Shown in pieces: positions 18,908 through 27,957 of a stretch of DNA of 64,000 bases. How positions within the stretch are numbered: the stretch's first letter is position 1; each line of letters starts with the position of its first letter. The translations under genes and the position numbers were made by a program. Below the pieces are notes generated by a model. It saw only the letters and a list, made by a program, of their open reading frames with translations, made no database searches and was not told the origin of the DNA. The stretch comes from Nitrosopumilus sp. (GTDB lineage Archaea > Thermoproteota > Nitrososphaeria > Nitrososphaerales > Nitrosopumilaceae), in NCBI GenBank assembly GCA_029862745.1, contig JAOTWS010000004.1, positions 167,535 to 231,534 of the forward strand, given 5' to 3'.

Positions 18908-19519
18908 TCACTGACCCATCATTTCAAGGAATTGTTGCTCTGGTCGTTTTTGCATAACAGGATTGGTGGTTTTTTCTTGGCCAAGAGAAGATATCTCTTT
19001 ACTTCCATAATTATGTCCTGGATATAGGACTAGACTGTCATCTAATGAATAAAGTACGTCAAAGAGACTATGATAGAGTTCTTTTGCACTACCTCCAGGC
19101 AAATCAATTCGGCCACAATTTCCAACAAATAATGTATCACCTGAAAAAATCTTTCCATCTCCAACTAGACAGATACTGTCCTTAGAATGTCCAGGAGTAT
19201 GAAATACTTTTAATTTTGACTTTCCAAATTCAATAAAATCTCCATCCTTTACTGCAATATCGTGTTTCAGTTCTGAATTTTCATGCTGGATTATAGGAGC
19301 TTTGGTAGATTCCACCATGGCTTCATTGCCCAATGTATGATCAAAATGATGATGAGTGTTTACAACATATTTAATTTTTAAATTATTTTTTTTAATGATC
19401 ATCTCTAATTCGATCAAGTCCCACGAAGGATCAATGATGATTGCTTCGTTAGTACTCTCATCTTCAACAATATAGGAAAAATTTTGCATATTTCCAACTT
19501 GTATTTGATGGACTTTCAT
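18908..19519 (-). CDS. MBL-fold hydrolase, glyoxalase II-like
   Basis: The 203-residue protein has the metallo-beta-lactamase motif NTHHHFDHTLGNEA (HxHxDH) near residue 55, GHSKDSICLVGDGKIFSGDTLF near 115 and YPGHNYG near 170. The set and length match hydroxyacylglutathione-hydrolase-like enzymes or bacillithiol/persulfide-type MBL hydrolases. The true thiol substrate in this group of archaea is unknown. Its start overlaps the end of nnrE by 4 bases, so the two are coupled. Confidence 0.85.
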   Translation of the reverse strand: MKVHQIQVGNMQNFSYIVEDESTNEAIIIDPSWDLIELEMIIKKNNLKIKYVVNTHHHFDHTLGNEAMVESTKAPIIQHENSELKHDIAVKDGDFIEFGKSKLKVFHTPGHSKDSICLVGDGKIFSGDTLFVGNCGRIDLPGGSAKELYHSLFDVLYSLDDSLVLYPGHNYGSKEISSLGQEKTTNPVMQKRPEQQFLEMMGQ

Positions 19520-20163
19520 AGAATTCCCTCCTCTGCTTCTGGAGGAATTCCAATTTTTTCAGCAAACAGTTCCCCAGTCAAATCTTTTCTTTTAGGAATA
19601 CCCTGTTTCATTTTATGAAATGTTACAGTCATATCACATTTTGAGTAAATATTTGCAGTCTCCCCTGTTTGTGGATCTAATCCAGATGGAACGTCAACTG
19701 CGAATTTGTAACAATTTGTTTGATTAATGTAATTTATTGCAGATGTATATGGTTCTCTAATATCTCCAGATATTCCGGTTCCAAATATTGCATCAACAAT
19801 TATGTCAGGCTGAAAATCAAATTCAATAGAGTCACCATACAATAGTTTCACAGAAGGCATCTTCTGTAAGATAGACCAGTTCCAATTGCTTTCCTCAGTT
19901 TTGATCTTGTCAGGAGAACCAAGCAACATTACAGTAACTTTTGCTCCATAGCCAGACAGATGTCTAGCCATTACCAATCCATCACCTCCATTATTTCCCA
20001 AGCCTGCAAAGATTACAATATTTTTAGATTCGACACTGCCAAGTTTATCAACTAATCTTCTTACTGATGCAGCACCAGCATTTTCCATCATAAATTTTTT
20101 TAAAAATCCCATATCATGGCCTTTGTTTTCGATTTTATACATTTGATCAACAGTAATTTCCAT
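19516..20163 (-). CDS. nnrE: NAD(P)H-hydrate epimerase (YjeF N-terminal domain)
   Basis: The 215-residue single-domain protein epimerises the R form of damaged, hydrated NAD(P)H so the partner dehydratase can repair it. The motif VIFAGLGNNGGDGLVMARHL near residue 50, DAIFGTGISGDIREP near 122 and VDVPSGLDPQTG near 160 are diagnostic. The C-terminal dehydratase domain found in many archaeal fusions is absent and must be encoded elsewhere. It overlaps the MBL hydrolase gene by 4 bases. Confidence 0.9.
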   Translation of the reverse strand: MEITVDQMYKIENKGHDMGFLKKFMMENAGAASVRRLVDKLGSVESKNIVIFAGLGNNGGDGLVMARHLSGYGAKVTVMLLGSPDKIKTEESNWNWSILQKMPSVKLLYGDSIEFDFQPDIIVDAIFGTGISGDIREPYTSAINYINQTNCYKFAVDVPSGLDPQTGETANIYSKCDMTVTFHKMKQGIPKRKDLTGELFAEKIGIPPEAEEGIL

Positions 20164-20231
20164 AAAGATCCTAAAATCATATCCAAAATAAGAGCTTTGA
20201 AAATATGAAATATGTCTAAAATGGCACTAAA

Positions 20232-20333
20232 TTAGCAGTTACAATTACTATTTTTATTCAATTTAAGATTACAAATTTTACAATCTAAGAGACAGGTATC
20301 CTCAGGACAATATCCACAAAATTGCTTCTTCAT
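20232..20333 (-). CDS. Possible Cys-rich microprotein, 33 residues
   Basis: An ATG at 20333 opens a frame MKKQFCGYCPEDTCLL with seven cysteines in 33 residues (C6, C9, C14, C18, C21, C31, C33). The spacing includes two CxxC pairs, suggesting metal binding. It fills most of the otherwise empty 254-bp gap between nnrE and the secreted MBL protein. The size makes chance occurrence possible, but such a cysteine density is unlikely by chance in AT-rich DNA. Confidence 0.4.
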   Translation of the reverse strand: MKKQFCGYCPEDTCLLDCKICNLKLNKNSNCNC

Positions 20334-20417
20334 GCAGAATATAGAAAAAATAAAGAATTAAAGACATTGCCCAAATTTTGCTTTGAAAATGCAAATTATG
20401 CCTAAAATATGACTAAA

Positions 20418-21566
20418 TTAATCGATTCTTTGAGATTCTGAAATCTTCCAGCAGTGATCATAAGTGAACAAATCAACACCACCAAGTCTATCAATCCATT
20501 TTGGAACAATTTCATCAGTACATTGTTGTGTTATAGAATCAGCATAGATTTGGAATACTAGCCAAGGATTTGAGAAACCGACTTCCTGTCCTATTGCCAT
20601 AAAGGAGATTTCCTGGTTTGCTTTATCAGCACTTGTTTGAATATCTTCAAAGTATTCTTTTTGAATTTCTACATCTTCAGGGGTTCCTAGACGTGTAAGA
20701 TGACCTCCAATAAATGTATCAAAATCATATTCTAGAACTTTGTCATGTGCTGCAAGAAATTCTGTTACATCTTGTGCCATTGCTAAATCCTTGAATGGAG
20801 TCCATCCAGGAAATATCACATCAACTAACATCAAAACTTTTTGATTTGGTGCATAGATGAAGATGTTTCCAGGTTCATGCATTGGCCCATAATATGCTAA
20901 TTCTAATTTTTGATTTCCAACCTCTAGTGCGTATTTGTCTTCAAACGTTACAGTTGGTACTGGTCTGTTAGGATCATTTCTTTTTGATAGAGTATCAGTA
21001 ATTTCTTGATGTGCAATGTATACTGCATCATCAGGGAACATACTGATTGAACCAACATGATCATTGTGAGTATGACTGTAAATTACATGGGTTACTGGTT
21101 CTTCAGTAACTTCTGCTATTGCTTTGAGATAGTTTTCTCCAATAGATGGAGGGGCGTCAACTACAATTACTCCTTGACCAGTTGTTAGAAACATTGCTTG
21201 ATATGCGCCATCAGTTACCCAGTAAAGCCCGTCTTTAATTTCCTCAACCAAATATCCTTTAGAATAATCAATTTGAGGGCCCATTGAAGTTTCTGGAAGT
21301 GCTGCTGCAGTTCTCATTTTTTCAGGATGAACCGCAAACATGGATGCTATAACTTGCATGTTAGTAGAATCTTCTAGAATCGTTCCCCATCCACGTTCTA
21401 CTAATGCGGATGCAGTAGATGGTGTAACACATGCAATTTTTCCTTTGTTGTTTTCTATCCAAACTTTGTCAATGCATATTTGATTATTTTCAACTGCAAA
21501 TGCTTCTGTTGAAACTATACCCAATGACAAAACAAGAGGAATTAATACAAAAATTATCAGGTTCAC
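20418..21566 (-). CDS. Secreted MBL-fold metallohydrolase
   Basis: The 382-residue protein has a signal peptide (first 24 residues, cut near STEAFA). A 35-residue module follows (CIDKVWIENNKGKIACV, then RGWG) that also occurs in the copper protein at 61735. The catalytic domain has SHTHNDHVGSISMF (HxHxDH-type) near residue 160 and GPMHEPGNIFIY and GGHLTRLG as the later metal-binding blocks. It is probably an extracytoplasmic hydrolase; the substrate is unknown. It is isolated, divergent from the translin gene across 135 bp. Confidence 0.8.
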   Translation of the reverse strand: MNLIIFVLIPLVLSLGIVSTEAFAVENNQICIDKVWIENNKGKIACVTPSTASALVERGWGTILEDSTNMQVIASMFAVHPEKMRTAAALPETSMGPQIDYSKGYLVEEIKDGLYWVTDGAYQAMFLTTGQGVIVVDAPPSIGENYLKAIAEVTEEPVTHVIYSHTHNDHVGSISMFPDDAVYIAHQEITDTLSKRNDPNRPVPTVTFEDKYALEVGNQKLELAYYGPMHEPGNIFIYAPNQKVLMLVDVIFPGWTPFKDLAMAQDVTEFLAAHDKVLEYDFDTFIGGHLTRLGTPEDVEIQKEYFEDIQTSADKANQEISFMAIGQEVGFSNPWLVFQIYADSITQQCTDEIVPKWIDRLGGVDLFTYDHCWKISESQRID

Positions 21567-21701
21567 GAGGAGTGACTATTTTAAATCAAATTTAAAGGAT
21601 TGTGAAATTTGTATCTAAAAGTTCTACTTTGGGAATAGTTTCTATGATATTCCTAAGAGTTTAGCAAACGACTTTATCCTAGTTTTGAAACATCATCAAA
21701 T

Positions 21702-22316
21702 ATGACATTAAAGAACGTCAAATCATCGCTTAATAAAATTGCAAAAAGTTTAGGAGAGATTCAAGATTCAAGGGAATTTTTATTAAAAAATACAAGAGAG
21801 ATAGTCATTTTATGTAGCAAATCAATCATTGCAGTACATAAAGGAGATTTAGTGAATGGAAAAAAGAATTTGAACAAAGCAGGGAAATTATTGAAGATGT
21901 ATAAGAAAAAAGCAACTGGAGATCTGCGAAGGTATCTAATTACTCCAGAGCAAGAATTTGTAGAGGCTGCATGTCTTATTGCAATTGTAGAACAAAAAGA
22001 AATACCTTCAGATAAAATGTTATCAGTAATGCCAGAATCATATGTACTGGGATTATTAGATTGTGTAGGCGAATTAAAAAGACAAGTGTTTGATAAAATT
22101 AGAATTGGTGAAATAGATGAATCAATAAGGATTTTTGATACAATGGAAAATTTGTATCTTCAACTATACACATTTTCAATGTATGATAAAGTCGTTAAAG
22201 AAGCTCGAAGAAAGGTAGATGTTAATAGAATACTTGTAGATGATGTGAGATCGGTAATAACAGAAGAGAAGAGAAGAATGGAATTAATCAAAGTTTTAGA
22301 AAAATTACAAAAATAA
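21702..22316 (+). CDS. Translin-family RNA/ssDNA-binding protein
   Basis: The 204-residue all-helical protein contains SREFLLKNTREIVILCSKSI near 23, EFVEAACLIAI near 85 and YVLGLLDCVGELKRQVFD near 123, patterns of the translin/TRAX family. Archaeal members form octamers or hexamers that bind or cleave RNA. Acidic residues at the TRAX-type catalytic positions (EFVEA, D..GELKR) are present, so RNase activity is possible. It is followed by a short ATC repeat and tRNA-Leu on the opposite strand. Confidence 0.8.
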   Translation: MTLKNVKSSLNKIAKSLGEIQDSREFLLKNTREIVILCSKSIIAVHKGDLVNGKKNLNKAGKLLKMYKKKATGDLRRYLITPEQEFVEAACLIAIVEQKEIPSDKMLSVMPESYVLGLLDCVGELKRQVFDKIRIGEIDESIRIFDTMENLYLQLYTFSMYDKVVKEARRKVDVNRILVDDVRSVITEEKRRMELIKVLEKLQK

Positions 22317-22340
22317 TCATCATCATCATCATTATAAAAT

Positions 22341-22424
22341 GCGGGCGATGGGATTTGAACCCACGAACTCCTGAGAGACTAGCCCCTCAAGCTAGCGCCT
22401 TTGGCCAGGCTGGGCGACGCCCGC
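22341..22424 (-). tRNA. tRNA-Leu (anticodon GAG)
   Basis: The 84-nt cloverleaf on the minus strand has acceptor GCGGGCG pairing with CGCCCGC, an anticodon arm CTAGC-TTGAGGG-GCTAG giving GAG, a long variable arm (TCTCTCAGGAG region) typical of leucine tRNA, and a T arm with TTCAAAT. CCA is not encoded. No intron is seen. Confidence 0.95.
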
Positions 22425-22474
22425 AATGAAAACTCTTTGCATGGTTTTTATAATCCTTGATTACTTTTTTGTTT

Positions 22475-22711
22475 GTGTTAATTCCTGTTAGATGTTTTAC
22501 ATGTGGGAATTTGGTTGCAGACAAATTTGACGATTATCAAAGTAAATTAAAGGCCGGAGAAGATGCAGTAAAGACTCTTGATTCCTTAGGAATCACAAGA
22601 TATTGTTGCAGACGAATGCTTTTGACTACTGTTGAAACAATTCAACAAGTAATTCCATTCTACGAAGCAATTCAGAGAAGAAAACAAGAAGTTGAATTGG
22701 AACTAGAATAA
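22475..22711 (+). CDS. rpoN: RNA polymerase subunit N (Rpb10 homolog)
   Basis: The 78-residue zinc-bundle subunit starts at GTG 22475, which gives the family N-terminus MLIPVRCFTCG; the upstream in-frame TTG codons add residues not seen in RpoN. Zinc ligands are CFTCG and the later RYCCRRM. It is slightly longer than typical because of a helical, Glu-rich C-terminal extension. It is followed by enolase after 1 bp, as in the usual archaeal rpoN-eno-rps2 order, but rpoK is not between them. Confidence 0.92.
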   Translation: MLIPVRCFTCGNLVADKFDDYQSKLKAGEDAVKTLDSLGITRYCCRRMLLTTVETIQQVIPFYEAIQRRKQEVELELE

Positions 22712-22712
22712 A

Positions 22713-23951
22713 TTGACCAAGATTTCTTCAATTGAAGGAAGGGTTATCTATAACAGTAGAGGAAGTAAAACAATCGAAGTAGACGTTAAATCTGATGGTA
22801 ATTTTTTAGGAAGGGTTTGTGCTCCATCTGGAGCAAGTGTTGGAAAATATGAAGCAGTCAGTTTTCCAAATGGAAAACCTGAATCAAGTCTTAAAATTTT
22901 AAGAGAAAATGCTCAGAAATTCATAGGCATCGAATCTTCAGATCTCAAAGCAATTCAGGAGGTATTGAAAAATTTGGACAACTCTACAAATTACTCAGTC
23001 ATTGGTGGCGCACTTGCTTTTGCAATAACAATTGCATCAATGGAATCAGCATCAAAAGCATTAGGAGAACCATTGTTTAAGACACTCTCATCTGAATCGT
23101 CGTTCAAATTTCCATTTCCATTGGGAAATATTTTAGGTGGCGGAGCACATGCAGGACCAGGAACACCTGACATTCAAGAGATTTTGATTTGTGCTACAGG
23201 TTCAAAAACAATAGAGGAAGCAATTGAAACTAATTTGCTTGTACATAGTGAATTACGTCGTGTTTTAGAAAAAGAGGATCCTACTTTTACAAATGGGAGA
23301 GGTGATGAAGGTGGATGGGCTCCAAAATTAGAAAACCAAAAAGCATTAGAAGTATCTGCAAAAGCATGTGAAAATTTAGGATTTACCTTAGGAAAAGAAG
23401 TATCGTTAGGAGTAGATTTTGCATCATCAACACAATGGAATGAAGAGAAAGGAAAATATATTTACGATAGGGCTGGGTTTGAAAATTCTACATCAGAGCA
23501 AATAGATTTTGCAGCAGACATCATTGAAAAATACAAGTTGATTTATGCAGAGGATGCAGTTCACGAAGAAGCATTTGAAGATATGGCCGAGCTTACATCT
23601 AAATTCCCAGATACATTAGTTACAGGAGATGATCTTACGGTTACAAATAAGAATATTCTAGCAAAGGCAATTAAAGCAAAATCATGTAATGCAGCAATTT
23701 TAAAAGTGAACCAAGCTGGTAGTCTTTTTGATGCATTGGAATTTGCTAATTTGGCAAATCAAAATAATATTCGATTAATAACATCACATAGATCTGGCGA
23801 ATCCATAGATTCCCAAATATCTCACATAGGCATTGCAACAAAGTCAAAAATGCTCAAAGTTGGTGTAGTTGGAGGAGAAAGAATATCAAAACTAAACGAG
23901 TTATTGCGACTATCAGGGGATGATTTAATATGTGGCATGGCAGAGATTTAA
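22713..23951 (+). CDS. eno: Enolase
   Basis: The 412-residue glycolytic/gluconeogenic enzyme has ARxGx-type N-terminal loop residues (APSGASVGKYEA), GGGAHAGPGTPDIQEIL near 145, metal-binding GDDLTVTN near 305, the catalytic-lysine strand ILKVNQAGSL near 330 and SHRSGE near 360. The start is TTG at 22713, one base after the rpoN stop. It overlaps no gene; rps2 begins 7 bp after its stop. Confidence 0.95.
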   Translation: MTKISSIEGRVIYNSRGSKTIEVDVKSDGNFLGRVCAPSGASVGKYEAVSFPNGKPESSLKILRENAQKFIGIESSDLKAIQEVLKNLDNSTNYSVIGGALAFAITIASMESASKALGEPLFKTLSSESSFKFPFPLGNILGGGAHAGPGTPDIQEILICATGSKTIEEAIETNLLVHSELRRVLEKEDPTFTNGRGDEGGWAPKLENQKALEVSAKACENLGFTLGKEVSLGVDFASSTQWNEEKGKYIYDRAGFENSTSEQIDFAADIIEKYKLIYAEDAVHEEAFEDMAELTSKFPDTLVTGDDLTVTNKNILAKAIKAKSCNAAILKVNQAGSLFDALEFANLANQNNIRLITSHRSGESIDSQISHIGIATKSKMLKVGVVGGERISKLNELLRLSGDDLICGMAEI

Positions 23952-23958
23952 AATCGCA

Positions 23959-24582
23959 ATGAGTGAACTAACTGAGAAAACAGACATCAAAAAAAAGGTT
24001 CTAGCTACCGGAATTAGGGTAGGAACACAAGTAAAGACAAAATTCATGAAACCATTCATCACAAAAGCTAGTCCCGAAGGGCTCTACATGCTTGATTTAG
24101 ACATCACACTAGAGCGCATTAAAACAGCAGCAAAATTCATCAATAGACTAGGAACAGATAATCTCATTGTATGTTCTGCAAGACAATACGCAGAAACACC
24201 CATTGAAAAGTTCTGTGAGATGCTAGATTCAAAGAATCTTTTAAGAAGATTCATGCCAGGCACATTAACAAATCCATCACTGCCATATTATATTGAACCA
24301 AAACTAGTTTTGATTTCAGATCCACAAGTTGATGAACAAGCAATTATTGAAGCAACTAATGCAGGAATTCCAATCATAGGCATTGCAAATACAGACAACA
24401 TTACATCAAACCTAGATGTGATCATTCCAGCAAACAATAGAGGAAGAAAAGCTCTTGCAACTGTTTATTGGTTATTGGTTCGTCAAATTCTAATCGAACG
24501 TGGTGAATTAAAAGAGGATGAAGCAATGAAGTATGAAATTGATGATTTTGAGACAAAAGCTACTGAAGAGGAAATAGAATAA
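23959..24582 (+). CDS. rps2: 30S ribosomal protein S2
   Basis: The 207-residue protein begins at ATG 23959 (MSELTEKTDIKKKVLATGIRVG); an upstream in-frame ATG at 23932 lies inside enolase and gives non-S2 residues. The conserved segments TKFMKPFITKASPEGLYMLDL, FMPGTLTNPSL, LVLISDPQVDEQAI and GRKALATVYWLL match archaeal S2/eukaryotic SA. The C-terminal tail is acidic. It is part of the rpoN-eno-rps2-mvk run. Confidence 0.95.
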   Translation: MSELTEKTDIKKKVLATGIRVGTQVKTKFMKPFITKASPEGLYMLDLDITLERIKTAAKFINRLGTDNLIVCSARQYAETPIEKFCEMLDSKNLLRRFMPGTLTNPSLPYYIEPKLVLISDPQVDEQAIIEATNAGIPIIGIANTDNITSNLDVIIPANNRGRKALATVYWLLVRQILIERGELKEDEAMKYEIDDFETKATEEEIE

Positions 24583-24608
24583 ATCAATTATAATTTTAAA
24601 GTATTTAA

Positions 24609-25550
24609 TTGAAATCTAAAGCTTCAGCTCCAGGAAAAGTGATTCTTTTTGGAGAGCATTTTGTAGTATATGGAATCAAAGCAGTTCTTTGTGCAATAAA
24701 TAAAAGAATCACAGTAACGGCTGAAAAAGTTGATGGGGACAAGATATCAATAAAATCAAACATAGGGAATTTAGAATTAGGTCCAAATAAATCAATTTCA
24801 GAAATTAATTCACCATTAAAACCATTTTATTATTTAGCAGACAAAATGATAAAAAATCAAAGCACTGGAATTGACATTAAGATAGAATCAGATATTCCGT
24901 TAGGAGTTGGGTTGGGTTCTTCATCTGCATGCTGTGTTGCAGGTGCTGCTGCAATTTCTAGATTATTTAAAGATACAACCAAAAAGGAAATTTTAGAAAT
25001 GGCAATTGAAGCTGAAAAGACAATTTTTGAAAATACATCTGGAGCTGACTGTACTGTATGCACATATGGAGGAATAATGGAGTATGATAAAAAAAATGGA
25101 TTTACCAAAATAGAATCCCAACCTAATTTCCATCTTGTAATAGCAAATTCAAATACAGAACATTCCACAAAATCAATAGTTGCAAAAGTAAAAAAATTCA
25201 AAGATAGAAATGAAGAAGAGTTTTCCAGATTATGTGATAATGAATCAAGACTAGTTGAAGATGTTTTAAAACTATTAAAAATTAATAATGTTGAGGAATT
25301 GGGCAGTAAAATAACAGAGAATCAAAAGTATCTTGAAACAATAGGAGTCTCAAACAATAAATTAAAAGATATGATCCAGGTGGGTCAAAAAGTATCTTTT
25401 GGTGCAAAAATTACAGGTGCAGGAGGCGGTGGTTGTATTTTTGCCTTGACAGACACATCAAATTTAGATCAAACCATGAATGAATTTCAATCTAAAAACT
25501 ATGATTGTTTTTCAGTAAAAATTGATTTTAAAGGACTGGATACTTTTTAA
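24609..25550 (+). CDS. mvk: Mevalonate kinase
   Basis: The 313-residue GHMP kinase phosphorylates mevalonate in archaeal isoprenoid synthesis. Motif 1 SAPGKVILFGEHFVVYG is at the N-terminus, the ATP loop PLGVGLGSSSACCVAGAA near 97 and motif 3 AKITGAGGGGC near 270. TTG at 24609 is the start. It is the first of four consecutive isoprenoid genes (mvk, ipk, idi, prenyl synthase), followed by ipk after 23 bp. Confidence 0.94.
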   Translation: MKSKASAPGKVILFGEHFVVYGIKAVLCAINKRITVTAEKVDGDKISIKSNIGNLELGPNKSISEINSPLKPFYYLADKMIKNQSTGIDIKIESDIPLGVGLGSSSACCVAGAAAISRLFKDTTKKEILEMAIEAEKTIFENTSGADCTVCTYGGIMEYDKKNGFTKIESQPNFHLVIANSNTEHSTKSIVAKVKKFKDRNEEEFSRLCDNESRLVEDVLKLLKINNVEELGSKITENQKYLETIGVSNNKLKDMIQVGQKVSFGAKITGAGGGGCIFALTDTSNLDQTMNEFQSKNYDCFSVKIDFKGLDTF

Positions 25551-25573
25551 TTGACTATATAATTGTGAACAGC

Positions 25574-26317
25574 ATGATTCTGATAAAATTAGGCGGATCA
25601 ATAATCACAAATAAAGAAAAACCACTATCAACACGAAGAAAAACAATAAACAATATTTCTAAAAGTTTAAGAAAAATTGATGAGCCCATAATTATTGTTC
25701 ATGGAGGCGGCTCATATGGACACTATTGGTCTGTCAAATATAATATGCACACAAAAGAAAGAAAATATGATCTGAGAGGTGTTGCGATTGTTAAAAATTC
25801 AATGATTGAATTAAATAAAATTATTTTAGATTCATTGTTAAAAAATAATCTAAATCCATATTGTCTTCCACCGACTGATTTTATGTCAGGAAATAAACCA
25901 ATTTTGAAAAAAATTAAAGAGATTGAAAAAATAGCTAAATCAGGTTTTATTCCAGTCACATATGGAGATGCACTATGGTATGGTCAGAAAAAGACATACA
26001 TTTTATCAGGAGACAAAATAATGACTCATCTAGCAAAAATACTAAAACCAAGACTCTGTATTTTTGCATTAAATGAAGACGGGTTATACTCAGATCTAAA
26101 ATCAAAAAAATTAATTTATGAATTAAAAAATGAACTTCCATCAATAACTAAAAATAAAATGGATGTAACAGGTGGAATGACAAGAAAATTAGAAGAAGCA
26201 TTAAAGATTTCAAAGAGTGGGATAAACGTCTTCTTTGCAAATGGAAATAAACCCGAAAGAATTGTAAAAGCGATTAAAAATAGGACATTTGAGGGAACAT
26301 TGTTTAGAGGTAAATAA
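25574..26317 (+). CDS. ipk: Isopentenyl phosphate kinase
   Basis: The 247-residue amino-acid-kinase-fold enzyme converts isopentenyl phosphate to IPP, the last phosphorylation of the modified mevalonate pathway. Visible are KLGGSIITNKEKPLS at the N-terminus, HGGGSYGHYW with the family histidine near 50, SGDKIMTHLAK near 150 and DVTGGMTRKLEEA near 197. ATG at 25574 places the GG loop at residue 6; a GTG at 25565 is possible. idi starts one base after its stop. Confidence 0.93.
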   Translation: MILIKLGGSIITNKEKPLSTRRKTINNISKSLRKIDEPIIIVHGGGSYGHYWSVKYNMHTKERKYDLRGVAIVKNSMIELNKIILDSLLKNNLNPYCLPPTDFMSGNKPILKKIKEIEKIAKSGFIPVTYGDALWYGQKKTYILSGDKIMTHLAKILKPRLCIFALNEDGLYSDLKSKKLIYELKNELPSITKNKMDVTGGMTRKLEEALKISKSGINVFFANGNKPERIVKAIKNRTFEGTLFRGK

Positions 26318-26318
26318 A

Positions 26319-26969
26319 ATGTCCGAAGAATTAGTAATTTTAGTTGATGAAAACGATAATCCAATAGGCAGTGAAGAAAAGGTGAAGTGTCATTTACCAA
26401 ATGGAAAACTACACAGAGCATTTACTGCATTATTGTTTGATAATGATGGAAGATTAGTGCTTACAAAGAGAGCAAAGGAGAAAATGTTGTGGCCTAATGA
26501 TTGGGATGGAACATTTGCTAGTCATCCAAGAGAATCAGAAACTTATGTGTCATCAGGAGAAAGAAGAATGCCAGAAGAATTAGGAATTAAGGGGACTTTA
26601 GATTATTTACATAAATTTGAATATCATGTTCCATACAGAGATATTGGTTCTGAAAATGAAATTTGCGGAACTCTAATTGGTGTGATTGACAAAGCCACAA
26701 AATTAAAAGAGATCGAATGCGAGATTGACGAAATTAAATGGATTTCGGCAAAAGAGTTACTTTTAGAATTAAAAGCAAATCCACAAATTTATTGCCCTTG
26801 GATGCTAATTGCGCTAAGATTATTAGACAAATCTGAGAAATCAATGCTAGAAAAATATGCAAGTGTTTTATCCACATGGATGGATAGTAAAATAAAAGAT
26901 GAGTTACAAAAAGCGATTAAAAATCATCTACCAGATAATCAATGGAGAATAGTAAATGGAAAAAACTAA
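26319..26969 (+). CDS. idi: Isopentenyl-diphosphate delta-isomerase type 1 (Nudix)
   Basis: The 216-residue enzyme interconverts IPP and DMAPP. Metal-binding and family motifs are VKCHLPNGKLHRAFTALLF, WPNDWDGTFASHPRESE, RRMPEELGI (Nudix-like) and SENEICGTL with the catalytic glutamate. At the position of the E. coli catalytic Cys (in VCGHP) this protein has Ala (FASHP). Most archaea use the unrelated type 2 FMN enzyme. ATG at 26319 follows the ipk stop by 1 bp; the end overlaps the prenyl synthase by 14 bases. Confidence 0.88.
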   Translation: MSEELVILVDENDNPIGSEEKVKCHLPNGKLHRAFTALLFDNDGRLVLTKRAKEKMLWPNDWDGTFASHPRESETYVSSGERRMPEELGIKGTLDYLHKFEYHVPYRDIGSENEICGTLIGVIDKATKLKEIECEIDEIKWISAKELLLELKANPQIYCPWMLIALRLLDKSEKSMLEKYASVLSTWMDSKIKDELQKAIKNHLPDNQWRIVNGKN

Positions 26970-27936
26970 GCAGATTGAAGAAAATGCAATAATTATAAAC
27001 AAATATCTAAATTCAAAACTAAAAGGTGATCCTAAGAAACTATATGATGCGGCAGGACATCTAATTGTAAACGGCGGGAAAAGACTCAGACCATATATGG
27101 TAATCAAGAGCTGTCAAATTCTAAAAGGAAAAATATCTAATGCAATGCCAGCTGCAAGTGCTGTGGAGATGGTTCATAACTTTACGTTAGTTCATGATGA
27201 CATTATGGATAATGATGAAATGCGTCATGGTGTTCCAACAGTACATAAGAAATTTGGAATACCAATAGCAATTCTTGCAGGTGATGTTTTATTTTCAAAA
27301 GCATTTCAAATAGTCACAGATACAAAATTATCGACTAGTTCTACCGCTCAATTAGTTTCTAGACTTGCTAAAGCTTGTGTAGATGTATGTGAGGGACAAT
27401 TACTAGATGTAGAAATGGCTGAAAAAAGGAAAATTCCATCACAAGCAGAATACATAACAATGATTGAAAAAAAAACTGCAGCATTATTTGATGTATCATG
27501 TGCAATGGGAGCAATTTGTGCAACGACCAAAATTAGTGATATTTCAAATCTCTCATCATTTGGAAGAAATTTAGGAATAGCATTTCAAATAACAGATGAT
27601 CTCATAGGAGTAATGGGAGATCCAAAAATTACTAAAAAACCTGTAGGAAATGATCTTAGAGAGGGCAAAAAATCACTGCCAATTCTAATGGCAATAAAAT
27701 TAGCAAAAGGTAATGATAAAAAAATAATTCTCAAAGCATTTGGAAATTCAAAAGCATCTAAAAAAGATCTTAACAAGGCAGTTGATGTTATTAGATCTTT
27801 AGGAATAGAAGAAAGTGTAAGAAAACAGGCTCTAAAATATTCATGTAAAGCCAAAAAATCATTATCAAAATATTCTGGTTCTGCTAAAGTTGAATTAATT
27901 TCATTACTAGATTTTGTTGTTAAAAGAAGTTTATAA
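26956..27936 (+). CDS. Polyprenyl (geranylgeranyl-type) diphosphate synthase
   Basis: The 326-residue trans-prenyltransferase condenses IPP with allylic diphosphates for membrane lipid chains. The first aspartate-rich motif is LVHDDIMDND near 77, with GKRLRPYMV upstream, and the second is ITDDLIGVMGD near 215. The residues before the first motif (MVHNFTLVHDD) are medium-sized, compatible with C20 or longer products; chain length cannot be set from sequence. It overlaps idi and precedes gltX by 21 bp. Confidence 0.9.
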   Translation: MEKTKQIEENAIIINKYLNSKLKGDPKKLYDAAGHLIVNGGKRLRPYMVIKSCQILKGKISNAMPAASAVEMVHNFTLVHDDIMDNDEMRHGVPTVHKKFGIPIAILAGDVLFSKAFQIVTDTKLSTSSTAQLVSRLAKACVDVCEGQLLDVEMAEKRKIPSQAEYITMIEKKTAALFDVSCAMGAICATTKISDISNLSSFGRNLGIAFQITDDLIGVMGDPKITKKPVGNDLREGKKSLPILMAIKLAKGNDKKIILKAFGNSKASKKDLNKAVDVIRSLGIEESVRKQALKYSCKAKKSLSKYSGSAKVELISLLDFVVKRSL

Positions 27937-27957
27937 TTACAATATATGATGATCTAA

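Noticed and set aside
22316..22340. ATC trinucleotide run after translin as a possible CRISPR or regulatory repeat
   Set aside because: Simple 3-bp repeat of about 7 units next to a tRNA; no spacer structure.
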